The notes under the pieces were generated by a model that saw nothing but the letters and a program-made list of their open reading frames with translations, was not told the origin of the DNA and did no database searches. Below are positions 14,907 through 22,980 of a stretch of DNA of 64,000 nucleotides, one piece after another (position 1 is the stretch's first letter; each line of letters opens with the position of its first letter). This DNA is from Emticicia aquatica (GTDB lineage: Bacteria; Bacteroidota; Bacteroidia; Cytophagales; Spirosomataceae): contig NZ_CAKLPY010000003.1 of NCBI RefSeq assembly GCF_923079645.1, positions 186,001-250,000 of the forward strand, in the 5' to 3' direction. A program made the translations under genes and the position numbers.

Positions 14907-16829
14907 ATGAAAAACATAATAAAAATATTCATTTCATTATTGACATTTTCGAGTGTTTTTGCTCAAAATGCTGCCGAAAATGACTATTACCGTATCATCA
15001 CTTTACCTGTGGCTGAAGGAATGCTTTTGGAAGTTGGAGGAATAACAACCTTGCCAAACGGCGATGTTGCATTGGCTACTCGTCGAGGCGATATTTGGGT
15101 GATTAACAATGCTTATATGAATGGTGGCTCTGCACCATATTATCGGAAATTTGCAAGTGGTTTGCACGAAATTTTGGGACTTATCTACAAAAATGGTTCG
15201 TTTTATTGTGCTCAACGTGGTGAATTAACAAAATTGACAGATAAAAATGGCGACGGAAAAGCAGATTCGTATGAAACTGTTTGTAATTTACCAATTTCAG
15301 GACATTACCATGAATATACTTTTGGTCCTAAATTAATGCCTGATGGCTCAATGATTGTTACAGGAAATGTTGCTTTTGGTGATGAAGAATGGTGGAGAGG
15401 CGAAAGCCGCCGACCATGGAGAGGTTGGGCCGTGAAAATAACAGAAGATGGAAAACTTGAACCTTATGCAACGGGTATGCGTTCGCCATGCGGAATTGGA
15501 GCAATTGATGGCGAGTTTTGGTACGGTGATAATCAAGGCGATTGGATGGGGTCTGGCTTTATCGCTCAAGTAAATAAAGGAGATTTTATGGGTCATCCAG
15601 CGGGTTTGCGTTGGACTGGCGAGCCAAATTCACCAGTGAAGTTAACAACAGAACAATTATATGCTAAGATTGACCCTCGCAAAACTAAGGATGCGAATGG
15701 TTATTATATAAAGCCAGAAAATATTGAAAGCGAGCGAGGTAAATATCTTTTTGAAATGAAAAAAGACATTCCAGAACTAAAATTACCTGCTGTTTGGTTG
15801 CCTCATGGCGTTTTGGGAATTTCAACTTCAGAGATTATTAAAGATGAAACTAACGGAGCTTTCGGCCCATTTACTGGACAACTTTTCGTTGGTGATGAAG
15901 GAAAAAGTAATCTTACAAGGGTTTTTATTGAAAAAATAAACGGTCAATATCAAGGTGCAGCTTTTCCATTTAAAGAAGGCTTTCAATCTGGTACACTTCG
16001 CATGGTTTTTGGCAATGATGGGTCAATGTTCGTTGGTGAAACGAATCGTGGTTGGGGTTCGGCAGGAACTACTACCGCTGGCGTTGAGCGTTTAGTTTGG
16101 ACTGGAAAAATGCCTTTTGAAATGAAAACGGTTAAAGCTACTCCCGATGGTTTTGAAGTAGAATTTACTAAGCCTGTCAATAAAGCAACGGCGGCAGATT
16201 TTAAAAACTACCAAATTCGTAGCTTTATTTATAAATATCAACCTGTTTATGGCAGCCCAACGGTTGATGAGAAATTTTTGAACATAAAAGGCTTGAAACT
16301 TTCAGATGATGGCTTAAAAGTAAGATTATTAGTTGATGGTTTAAGAGAACATTATATTCATGAATTAAAAGCGGATGGTGTGAAAGATATTGATAACAAA
16401 ACCCTTTTGCATAATACAGCTTATTATACACTCAATAATATTCCGAGTGGCGAAAAAATGACAAATTATACGCCACGACCAGCAAATTTGAAAGTAAATG
16501 CTACTGCAACAGCCGAAGTAAAACTCACCACTCCTGATGATGTTTCGGCAAAGAAAGTGGTAGCAAAAGCACCAACTTTTGAAGAAGTTAAGCCACTTTT
16601 ACAAAAACACACTTGTTTGGCGTGTCACCAAGTTGATAAACGTCAAGTTGGGCCAGCCTATAAAGATGTTGCTAAAAGAGGTTATTCGGATGCAAAAATT
16701 GTATCATTGATTTACAAACCACAGCCTAAAAACTGGCCAGAATACGCTACCGAAATGGCTCCAATGCCGCAAGTTCCGCAAGCTGATGCACTTAAAATTG
16801 CTGCTTGGATAAATTCTTTAAAGAAATAA
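14907..16829 (+). CDS. Secreted beta-propeller protein with C-terminal cytochrome c domain
   Basis: 640 residues from ATG 14907, chosen because a Sec signal (M-K-N-I-I-K-I-F ... F-A-Q-N) begins there; the longer frame adds 23 polar residues. Residues about 25-430 look like a six-bladed propeller of the glucose/sorbosone-dehydrogenase or PVC-type heme-binding kind (D-K-N-G-D-G-K-A-D calcium-like loop, repeated G-x-D/N-G segments). A single c-type heme site C570-x2-C-H574 (C-L-A-C-H) and a distal M-A-P-M-P methionine form a cytochrome c at about 555-640. It may pass electrons from sugar or aldose oxidation. It starts 86 bases after the DUF1080 gene, likely the same operon. Confidence 0.85.
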   Translation: MKNIIKIFISLLTFSSVFAQNAAENDYYRIITLPVAEGMLLEVGGITTLPNGDVALATRRGDIWVINNAYMNGGSAPYYRKFASGLHEILGLIYKNGSFYCAQRGELTKLTDKNGDGKADSYETVCNLPISGHYHEYTFGPKLMPDGSMIVTGNVAFGDEEWWRGESRRPWRGWAVKITEDGKLEPYATGMRSPCGIGAIDGEFWYGDNQGDWMGSGFIAQVNKGDFMGHPAGLRWTGEPNSPVKLTTEQLYAKIDPRKTKDANGYYIKPENIESERGKYLFEMKKDIPELKLPAVWLPHGVLGISTSEIIKDETNGAFGPFTGQLFVGDEGKSNLTRVFIEKINGQYQGAAFPFKEGFQSGTLRMVFGNDGSMFVGETNRGWGSAGTTTAGVERLVWTGKMPFEMKTVKATPDGFEVEFTKPVNKATAADFKNYQIRSFIYKYQPVYGSPTVDEKFLNIKGLKLSDDGLKVRLLVDGLREHYIHELKADGVKDIDNKTLLHNTAYYTLNNIPSGEKMTNYTPRPANLKVNATATAEVKLTTPDDVSAKKVVAKAPTFEEVKPLLQKHTCLACHQVDKRQVGPAYKDVAKRGYSDAKIVSLIYKPQPKNWPEYATEMAPMPQVPQADALKIAAWINSLKK

Positions 16830-16835
16830 GTAACT

Positions 16836-16877
16836 AACGAAAAAAGCTCTTTTAATAATAAAAGAGCTTTTTTCGTT
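16836..16877. terminator. Bidirectional terminator
   Basis: Perfect 19-base arms (16836-16854 and 16859-16877) with a 4-base loop and A/T runs on both sides. It ends the cytochrome fusion gene and the convergent DUF1080 gene. Confidence 0.9.
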
Positions 16878-16892
16878 GATTCATTTGATAAT

Positions 16893-17753
16893 TTACTTCT
16901 TTTTCTTCTTATAAATACAAGTAGTATTATCAGATTTAACAAAGTAAGGTTTATAATTACTTGCTTTTTTATCGGTACAGCCGCAAAGATTTACAATCTC
17001 AACTTTACGAAAATCTACAGGGTGACTTTCACTTTGTAACGAAATGTAACCTTCTTTTAAAAGTTTTACTTCTGCCATCAATTTCTCGTCATGTCCGCTA
17101 ACATTGCCACCACCAATTTGCGGTTTTTGGTATTCTAGAACTTTTTCACCATTCACATAATGACGAACCACCGAATCTCCCAAAACAGTCACTTCTGCTC
17201 TTACCCATTGGTCGCCATCATAAGTTTTTGAAGTCGAATTGATACAATGACGCTTGTCAAGTTTATTCTCATAAACAATATTTGTTCCAGGCGTGCATAC
17301 ATTACAAGTCGAGCGAGAACCTTTTCCTAAACCACCCAATAACTGAACTTCAATAGAAATTGGAAAATCTTGGTCTTTGCCCATACTTTCTGGACTTTGA
17401 CAATGAAGCATAATGCCACTATTTCGAGTTGCCCAATCTGGTCCTTCAATTGCTTGGTTGCCCATAAATCTATATTCCACTGCAACTGTGTAATAGGAAA
17501 ATTTATCTTTATAAAAAATATGACCGAAACGTTCATCATATTTCTGATAAGCATCGGCATCATATCGTACTTTCATTAATCCATCTTCTACTCGAAACGT
17601 ATGACCATAATTATTGTTTAGCTCATAATTTCTTATTTTTACTTTCCATCCATCTAAATTTTTGCCATTAAAAAGCTGTTTCCATTCTTTTTTGTCAATT
17701 TCTTGAGCGAATGTTAATAATGGAAATAACAGAAAAACAAGGAGTTTTTTCAT
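16893..17753 (-). CDS. Secreted DUF1080 protein with C-terminal GCTD cysteine motif
   Basis: 286 residues, Sec signal ending at about A16 (L-L-T-F-A-Q). Single DUF1080 (3-keto-disaccharide hydrolase-like) domain: W-K-Q-L-F-N-G-K-N-L-D-G-W-K is the family's opening signature, with N-S-G-I-M-L-H-C in the core. The last 30 residues are unusual: a G-C-T-D ... A-S-N-Y ... T-T-C-I-Y motif, as found singly or in repeats at the ends of Bacteroidota secreted proteins, and then six lysines at the C-terminus. It is convergent with the other DUF1080/cytochrome genes and probably works on the same class of sugar substrate. Confidence 0.85.
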   Translation of the reverse strand: MKKLLVFLLFPLLTFAQEIDKKEWKQLFNGKNLDGWKVKIRNYELNNNYGHTFRVEDGLMKVRYDADAYQKYDERFGHIFYKDKFSYYTVAVEYRFMGNQAIEGPDWATRNSGIMLHCQSPESMGKDQDFPISIEVQLLGGLGKGSRSTCNVCTPGTNIVYENKLDKRHCINSTSKTYDGDQWVRAEVTVLGDSVVRHYVNGEKVLEYQKPQIGGGNVSGHDEKLMAEVKLLKEGYISLQSESHPVDFRKVEIVNLCGCTDKKASNYKPYFVKSDNTTCIYKKKKK

Positions 17754-17923
17754 AGAAGATGTTTTTTATTAGAGTTGATAATCTAGACTTAATTAAGATT
17801 TTTTTTGACTGGAAAGATACAAAAGAAAAGTAAAATGAAGAAATACTATCAATAGAAACGCGTGAAGATTTTACCTAAGTATAATTATTTATCCTTAGAA
17901 ATGAAGTTTAAACAAACGGATAA

Positions 17924-19474
17924 TTATCCAATTTCAATTTCATCGCCCAATTTATTGAGGAAATGAAACTCGGTGATACCGATTGAAGAATCTTTGATGA
18001 GTTTTACCCAAACACGGTATTTGAAGAACCATTTCATTTGTTTTGAAATAATTCCTTCACGGTAGTATGCGTAAATAAAAGGATGAAGTACAATACTCAT
18101 ACCGCTTTCATTTTGTTTTGAAAGGATATAGTCTAAGTTGTTTTCAATTAAATCTGTAACAACGATACTTGCCTGAATTGTACCCGTTCCGCTACAAGTT
18201 GGACAAGTTTCACGGGTTACGATATTCATTTCTGGACGAACACGTTGTCGGGTAATTTGGAGTAAACCAAATTTAGAAATAGGTAAAATGGTATATTTCG
18301 ACCTATCGCCTTTCATCTCTTCTTTCATTGCTTCTTGAATCAAACGACGATTTTCGTTTTTCTTCATATCAATGAAATCGACTACAATTATTCCGCCCAT
18401 ATCTCGCATTCGTAGCTGGCGACAAAGCTCTTTGGCTGCTTCTAAATTTACTGCTAAAGCTGTTGACTCTTGGTCGTCTTCCTGCGTTGATTTATTACCG
18501 CTGTTTACATCAATTACATGTAAAGCCTCTGTATGCTCAATAATCAAGTAACCGCCATTTGGTAAACTTACCGAACGCCCAAACAACGATTTGATTTGTT
18601 TTTCGATACCAAATTGCTCAAAAAGTTTATTTTTGCCCGTATGGAGTTTAAGGATTTTCTCTTTATCGGGTGCAATGGTATGCAAGAAAGTTTTTACGCT
18701 CTCAAAGTTTTCTTTCGAATCAACATAAATATTGTCGAAATCGTCATTGAGCATGTCACGTAAAATAGATGATGCACGGCCCATTTCACTAATAATGCGG
18801 TCACGAGGTTTGGCCTCACGCAAAGTTTTCATTCCTTCTTCCCACTTCTCAACGCAAAACTCAATATCACGGCTCAATTCTTCCATATCTTTTCCTTCGG
18901 CAACTGTTCTAACAATCACTGCAAAGTTTTCTGGTTTCACCGATGACACCATTTTGTGTAATCTTTGACGTTCTTGCTTATTAGTGATTTTCTTAGAAAT
19001 ATTGACCGAATTTCCGAAAGGAACTAAAACGACATTTCGTCCTGCAATAGAAATATCGCAAGAAAGTCTTGGGCCTTTAGTTGAAATAGGTTCTTTTACA
19101 ACTTGTACAAGTACAGGCGTATTTTTGGTAATGACATCATTGATTTTCCCAAATTTTTCAATGTCTTTCTCTAATTGAAAACCTTTCAATCGGAGATTCA
19201 CTGGGCGTTTGGCAATAACGTCTTTTACAAACTTATTGAGAGAATTGTACGAAATGATTTCGTTGTAGTGAAGAAATCCATCTTTGTCGTAGCCAACATC
19301 TACAAAAGCTGCGTTATTTCCTTGCACAACTTTTTTGACTACCCCCAAATAAATATCCCCGACGGAGAACTGATGTTCCGTCTCGTCAAAGTGATACTCA
19401 ATAAGCCTCTTGTCTTGAACAAGGGCTATTCTATCACCTTTCTGTGTGGTACTGATATATAATTCGTTACTCAA
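17924..19474 (-). CDS. rng: Ribonuclease G (RNase E/G family)
   Basis: 516-residue RNase E/G-type endoribonuclease, which cuts single-stranded AU-rich RNA from 5'-monophosphate ends and matures 16S rRNA. An S1 RNA-binding domain occupies about 38-125 (F-S-V-G-D-I-Y-L-G-V-V). The catalytic Mg2+ aspartates are D322 (I-D-V-N-S-G-N) and D366 (V-V-D-F-I-D-M), and the Zn-link cysteines are in C-P-T-C-S-G-T-G at about 428-435. No long RNase E scaffold tail is present, so rng rather than rne. It follows the 29-residue COX24-domain gene on the same strand after 141 bases, a pairing that suggests co-expression with ribosome synthesis. Confidence 0.95.
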   Translation of the reverse strand: MSNELYISTTQKGDRIALVQDKRLIEYHFDETEHQFSVGDIYLGVVKKVVQGNNAAFVDVGYDKDGFLHYNEIISYNSLNKFVKDVIAKRPVNLRLKGFQLEKDIEKFGKINDVITKNTPVLVQVVKEPISTKGPRLSCDISIAGRNVVLVPFGNSVNISKKITNKQERQRLHKMVSSVKPENFAVIVRTVAEGKDMEELSRDIEFCVEKWEEGMKTLREAKPRDRIISEMGRASSILRDMLNDDFDNIYVDSKENFESVKTFLHTIAPDKEKILKLHTGKNKLFEQFGIEKQIKSLFGRSVSLPNGGYLIIEHTEALHVIDVNSGNKSTQEDDQESTALAVNLEAAKELCRQLRMRDMGGIIVVDFIDMKKNENRRLIQEAMKEEMKGDRSKYTILPISKFGLLQITRQRVRPEMNIVTRETCPTCSGTGTIQASIVVTDLIENNLDYILSKQNESGMSIVLHPFIYAYYREGIISKQMKWFFKYRVWVKLIKDSSIGITEFHFLNKLGDEIEIG

Positions 19475-19615
19475 AGTTGAGATAGAATCAAAGGGGTTAG
19501 TGACTAATTTTTAGATGAAAAAGGGTGGGTTAGCAGTTAGGGATTTATACAAAAACTAAAATTAATATTTTATATAAATGTTTGGATTCATTCTAACTGC
19601 TACCCCTAAGAAAAA

Positions 19616-19705
19616 TTATTTTTTCTTGTGACGATTCTTTCTAAGACGCTTCTTTCTTTTGTGCGTTGACATCTTGTGTCCTTTTCTTTTCTTTCCGCAA
19701 GGCAT
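19616..19705 (-). CDS. 29-residue COX24/AURKAIP1-domain ribosomal-type protein
   Basis: A very short gene of 30 codons with stop. The product starts M-P-C-G-K-K-R-K and ends R-K-N-R-H-K-K-K; more than half the residues are Lys or Arg. This matches the tiny COX24/AURKAIP1-domain proteins of Bacteroidota. The mitochondrial member of that family, mS38, binds the small ribosomal subunit, and mycobacterial bS22 is comparably short and basic, so a ribosomal-subunit role is likely; that step is family inference. A good promoter lies upstream, overlapping the end of the TPR gene, and rng follows on the same strand. Confidence 0.85.
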   Translation of the reverse strand: MPCGKKRKGHKMSTHKRKKRLRKNRHKKK

Positions 19706-19803
19706 GATAGTAAATGATTTATTCTCCCGAAGGAGTATTTTGAAATTTATTTTCTAATTACAAACGCAAATTTAACTTAGCGTTTTCCCTTTTAATCGAA
19801 CCG

Positions 19804-19835
19804 CAAAGATAACAAATTATTTTAAACTCTCCAAA
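19804..19835 (-). promoter_or_regulatory. Promoter of the 29-residue gene
   Basis: On the minus strand TTTG (19835-19832), 20 bases, then TATCTTTG (19811-19804): a full Bacteroidota promoter about 100 bases before ATG 19705. It overlaps the 3' end of the TPR gene. It may also drive rng. Confidence 0.75.
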
Positions 19836-20641
19836 GCCTTATTTACTTCTTCTAATAAAGTTGGTTCTTTTACTTTTTTCTTGAGGTCTTCAAAGATTGT
19901 TTTTGCTTGTGCTTTTTCGCCCATTTCAACTAAACTATAACCCAAACCCAACAAGGCGTTGAGGTTTGCTGGATTAAGTCTAACCACTTGTTTGAAGCGG
20001 TCAGCCGCTTTTGCATATTGACCTGATTGCATCGAAAGAACGCCCAAATTCATTAAAGCTGGCTCAAAACTTGGTTCTTCTGTAATGACTTCTCGCAACA
20101 TCATGATGGCCTGCATTGGCGAATCTGATTGTACGTAAGTCATTGCAATATTGGTTTTTGCTTGCAGTTGATGTGGGTTTTTATCTAATACTTTTTGATA
20201 ACATTCACGGGTTTTCTCGGCATAATTACTTACGTTTTCTTGACGAAAAGCCAACGTAAATGCTTGATAATAAGTGTCTCCCGCTTGCATCCAATTGGCT
20301 GTACTTGGGTCGGCTAAAGCAATTTTTTCTGCATACGTAGCGGCACTGTCAAAACGATTAGCAGCTAAAAAAACTTGAGCTATTTGTTCGTACAACGCAT
20401 TTTTGTTGCTTGCTGAAGCTAGTTTTTGCTTTAGGTCGCTCAACTGTTTCTCTTGCTCGGCAGATAACTTAGGAGCTTGGGTGCTTTCTTGATGCTCGGT
20501 ATCTTTAGCTGCAGTTTTTGTTTCCGAAACTTTGTCTCTATTTGCCTTGGCTTCGTCTTTCACAACTACCTTTGGGCGAGAATAAAGAAAGCCCGTGAGG
20601 GCTACCGCAATGACAATCAGAATTATGAAGTTTTTTTTCAT
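19817..20641 (-). CDS. TPR-repeat protein, membrane-anchored
   Basis: 274 residues. A single hydrophobic helix at about 4-20 (F-I-I-L-I-V-I-A-V-A-L-T-G-F-L-Y) is a signal anchor, followed by a charged linker to about 65. At least four tetratricopeptide repeats run from about 75 to the end (for example A-L-M-N-L-G-V-L-S-M-Q-S-G-Q-Y-A and A-L-L-G-L-G-Y-S-L-V-E-M-G). TPR proteins act as protein-protein scaffolds; the partner is unknown. It sits downstream of HU after a 92-base gap that contains a hairpin, so it may be transcribed partly from the HU promoter. Confidence 0.85.
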   Translation of the reverse strand: MKKNFIILIVIAVALTGFLYSRPKVVVKDEAKANRDKVSETKTAAKDTEHQESTQAPKLSAEQEKQLSDLKQKLASASNKNALYEQIAQVFLAANRFDSAATYAEKIALADPSTANWMQAGDTYYQAFTLAFRQENVSNYAEKTRECYQKVLDKNPHQLQAKTNIAMTYVQSDSPMQAIMMLREVITEEPSFEPALMNLGVLSMQSGQYAKAADRFKQVVRLNPANLNALLGLGYSLVEMGEKAQAKTIFEDLKKKVKEPTLLEEVNKALESLK

Positions 20642-20671
20642 GTTTTTTTTAATTGTTAGTTTTAAAAGAAT

Positions 20672-20703
20672 ATCATGGATAGTTTTTTTTGGCTATCCAT
20701 GAT
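20672..20703. terminator. Hairpin between HU and the TPR gene
   Basis: Perfect 11-base arms (20672-20682 and 20693-20703) with a 10-base loop rich in T on the plus strand. On the minus strand it follows the HU stop and is trailed by a weak T-rich stretch, so it is probably a partial terminator or mRNA-stabilising hairpin. Confidence 0.6.
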
Positions 20704-20733
20704 TTATCAAGTAAAACCACAATTTTTTCAAGA

Positions 20734-21018
20734 TTATTTTACTGATTCTTTTACTTGTTCAGTAAATTCTTTTGCTGGTTTAAAGCCTGGAACAGAGTGA
20801 GCAGGAACCATAACGGTAGTTTTTGCCGAAATATTACGAGCCTTTTTAGCGGCTCTGTGTTTATTTACAAAACTTCCGAAACCTCTCACATAAACTGCAT
20901 CTCCATGAGCCAATGTGTCTTTTACAATATCAAAAAATGATTCTAGTGTTGTGGATACACTTGCTTTGTCCACGCCAGTTTTGTCGGCAATTGCAACGAT
21001 TACTTCTGCTTTAGTCAC
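20734..21018 (-). CDS. HU family DNA-binding protein
   Basis: 94 residues, normal HU/IHF length. The signature block G-F-G-S-F-V-N-K-H-R-A-A-K-K-A-R-N (about 46-62) with the beta-arm leading to the conserved P (V-P-G-F-K-P-A-K near the C-terminus) is clear. HU dimers bind and bend DNA non-specifically and compact the nucleoid. It has its own promoter in the long upstream gap. A second HU elsewhere in the genome is usual for the phylum. Confidence 0.93.
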   Translation of the reverse strand: MTKAEVIVAIADKTGVDKASVSTTLESFFDIVKDTLAHGDAVYVRGFGSFVNKHRAAKKARNISAKTTVMVPAHSVPGFKPAKEFTEQVKESVK

Positions 21019-21157
21019 GATTTAAAACGTTTATTTAAATTATCAATTAACTTTCAAAAAAAATACCAAAAGAAGAGATGCTACTTTTACACCTAAAAGA
21101 AGGTCATTAAAATTTCAATTCGATATATTCAAACTCTTTGGTTTATTTTTGGGTTTG

Positions 21158-21190
21158 CAAAGATAGGTGTTTTATAAAGATTCTGCCAAA
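21158..21190 (-). promoter_or_regulatory. Promoter of the HU gene
   Basis: On the minus strand TTTG (21190-21187), 21 bases, TATCTTTG (21165-21158), matching the Bacteroidota consensus. Transcription would start about 130 bases before the HU ATG, leaving a long leader. Nothing else is visible in the 293-base gap 21019-21311. Confidence 0.75.
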
Positions 21191-21311
21191 AAGATTTAAA
21201 CATTTTTTTTGTAATTGCTTAATAATTAGTGAGTTACAAAATTTTTTATAGCTAAATGGGCCTTTTAGGGTAATAAATTTGTCATAATTCAACACAAAAC
21301 GGTTATAAAAA

Positions 21312-22376
21312 TTGGAAAGAGAAACATTTTCCGAAGTTCTAATAAATTGGTATCACATAAAAAAGCGTGATTTACCTTGGCGAAAAACGAAGTCTCCTTA
21401 TCAAATTTGGCTTTCAGAAGTAATTTTGCAGCAGACAAGGGTGGCTCAAGGATTGCCTTATTATGAAAAATTTGTAGAAAATTTTCCTACAATTATTGAT
21501 TTAGCAGCAGCTGACGAACAGGAAGTTTTGCGACTTTGGCAAGGGCTAGGCTATTATTCTCGGGCTAGAAACATGCACGCAACTGCCAAGATTATTGTTG
21601 AAAATTTCGATGGAAAATTCCCGAATACTTATGTAGATTTATTGAAATTAAAAGGAATCGGGCCTTATACAGCAGCGGCCATTGCTTCGTTTGCATTTGA
21701 TGAAAAAGTAGCTGTAGTTGATGGCAATGTGTATCGGGTTTTGGCTAGAGTTTTTGGTGTAGAAACTGATATTTCGAGCCACGAAGCAAAGAAAATTTTT
21801 AGTGAATTGGCCAATAACTTGATTTCGGAAGAAAGCCCAAGTGTTTATAATCAGGCGATTATGGAGTTTGGGGCAATTCATTGTACTCCTGCTAATCCAG
21901 ATTGTATGTTTTGTGTATTTGCTGATTCCTGCGAAGCAAATGCCAAAGGGAAACAAGCTATTTTACCTATAAAATCGAAAAAAATAAAAGTAAAAAATCG
22001 CTTTTTTGATTATTTTGTGGTTGAACAGAATGGCAATTTTCTGATGCATCAACGAAACGAGGGAGATATTTGGGCTGGACTTTTTGATTTTTATTTGGTC
22101 GAAAGTGAAACAAAACTTTTAGAATTGGATGAAATTGAAGATGCTTTTTTGCGTGAAGTCTTATCCAAGTCAATCATTAAAGGTTCTTCGGAAACAATGA
22201 AACACATCTTGACGCATCAGCGAATTGAGGCAAGATTTTGGTATATTGTGTTGAATGAAAAAATAGCATTGAGCAAAAACTATCAATTTTATTCTCTGGA
22301 AGAAATTGAAGCATTGCCAAAACCAATATTAATTGAAAAATACTTGAAAAATACAACATTTTCAATCAAAAAGTAG
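21312..22376 (+). CDS. mutY: A/G-specific adenine glycosylase
   Basis: 354-residue MutY, which removes adenine mispaired with 8-oxoguanine in base-excision repair. HhH-GPD domain: E36 in S-E-V-I-L-Q-Q-T-R, helix-hairpin-helix L-K-G-I-G-P-Y-T at about 113-120 and the catalytic D137 (V-V-D-G-N-V). The 4Fe-4S cluster cysteines C191-x6-C198-x2-C201-x5-C207 are all present. A NUDIX-like 8-oxoG recognition domain follows at about 230-350. No in-frame ATG exists near the start; the first possible codon giving a complete domain is TTG at 21312, so a TTG start is likely. ssb follows after 70 bases. Confidence 0.93.
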   Translation: MERETFSEVLINWYHIKKRDLPWRKTKSPYQIWLSEVILQQTRVAQGLPYYEKFVENFPTIIDLAAADEQEVLRLWQGLGYYSRARNMHATAKIIVENFDGKFPNTYVDLLKLKGIGPYTAAAIASFAFDEKVAVVDGNVYRVLARVFGVETDISSHEAKKIFSELANNLISEESPSVYNQAIMEFGAIHCTPANPDCMFCVFADSCEANAKGKQAILPIKSKKIKVKNRFFDYFVVEQNGNFLMHQRNEGDIWAGLFDFYLVESETKLLELDEIEDAFLREVLSKSIIKGSSETMKHILTHQRIEARFWYIVLNEKIALSKNYQFYSLEEIEALPKPILIEKYLKNTTFSIKK

Positions 22377-22446
22377 GTGTTTTTATTGTTTATTTTTCAG
22401 TTTCTTTTTAGATTTACTTAACAATTACAAAAAACAATTTTCAAAA

Positions 22447-22920
22447 ATGGCTGGAGTAAATAAAGTGATTTTGTTGGGCAGATTAGGTTCAGACCCAGAA
22501 GTTCGGAATTTGCCAAGTGGCGGAAAAGTGGTGACTTTTAGCATTGCTACTTCGGAAAATTATAATAATAAAAATGGCGAAAAAGTAGAGCAAACTGAGT
22601 GGCATCGCATCGAATTGTGGGAAGGTTTAGCAAATATTGCTGAACAATACCTAAAAAAAGGCGATATGGCTTATGTGGAAGGTAGAATCAGAACTGAAAA
22701 ATGGACAGATAAAGAAGGTATAGAACGCAACACAGTAAAAATTCGTGGAAATGCCTTGCAATTAGTTGGAGGAAGAGGTGCTGGCAATGATGGAGCTACG
22801 GAAAGTTCATCTACATATTCGGGTAATAGCGGTGGAGGCTATGCTCCTAAATCTGCTCCGATTCCGATGCCACCTCCTGCCGAGATGGCTGGAAGTGGTA
22901 GTGATGATTTGCCCTTTTGA
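22447..22920 (+). CDS. ssb: Single-stranded DNA-binding protein
   Basis: 157-residue SSB. The OB fold covers about 3-105 (N-K-V-I-L-L-G-R-L-G-S-D-P-E at the start, E-W-H-R-I-E in the middle). A Gly/Pro/Ser-rich flexible tail leads to the acidic tip D-D-L-P-F that recruits replication and repair proteins. It is the second gene after mutY and is followed by a strong bidirectional terminator. Confidence 0.96.
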   Translation: MAGVNKVILLGRLGSDPEVRNLPSGGKVVTFSIATSENYNNKNGEKVEQTEWHRIELWEGLANIAEQYLKKGDMAYVEGRIRTEKWTDKEGIERNTVKIRGNALQLVGGRGAGNDGATESSSTYSGNSGGGYAPKSAPIPMPPPAEMAGSGSDDLPF

Positions 22921-22939
22921 GCAATCAATACCTCATTTC

Positions 22940-22980
22940 AAAACAAAACCCGCCTTCGTTTACAGGGCGGGTTTTGTTTT
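22940..22980. terminator. Bidirectional terminator between ssb and uvrB
   Basis: Perfect 15-base arms (22940-22954 and 22966-22980) with an 11-base loop and A/T runs on both ends. It ends ssb, and its right arm reaches into the stop codon of convergent uvrB. Confidence 0.9.
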
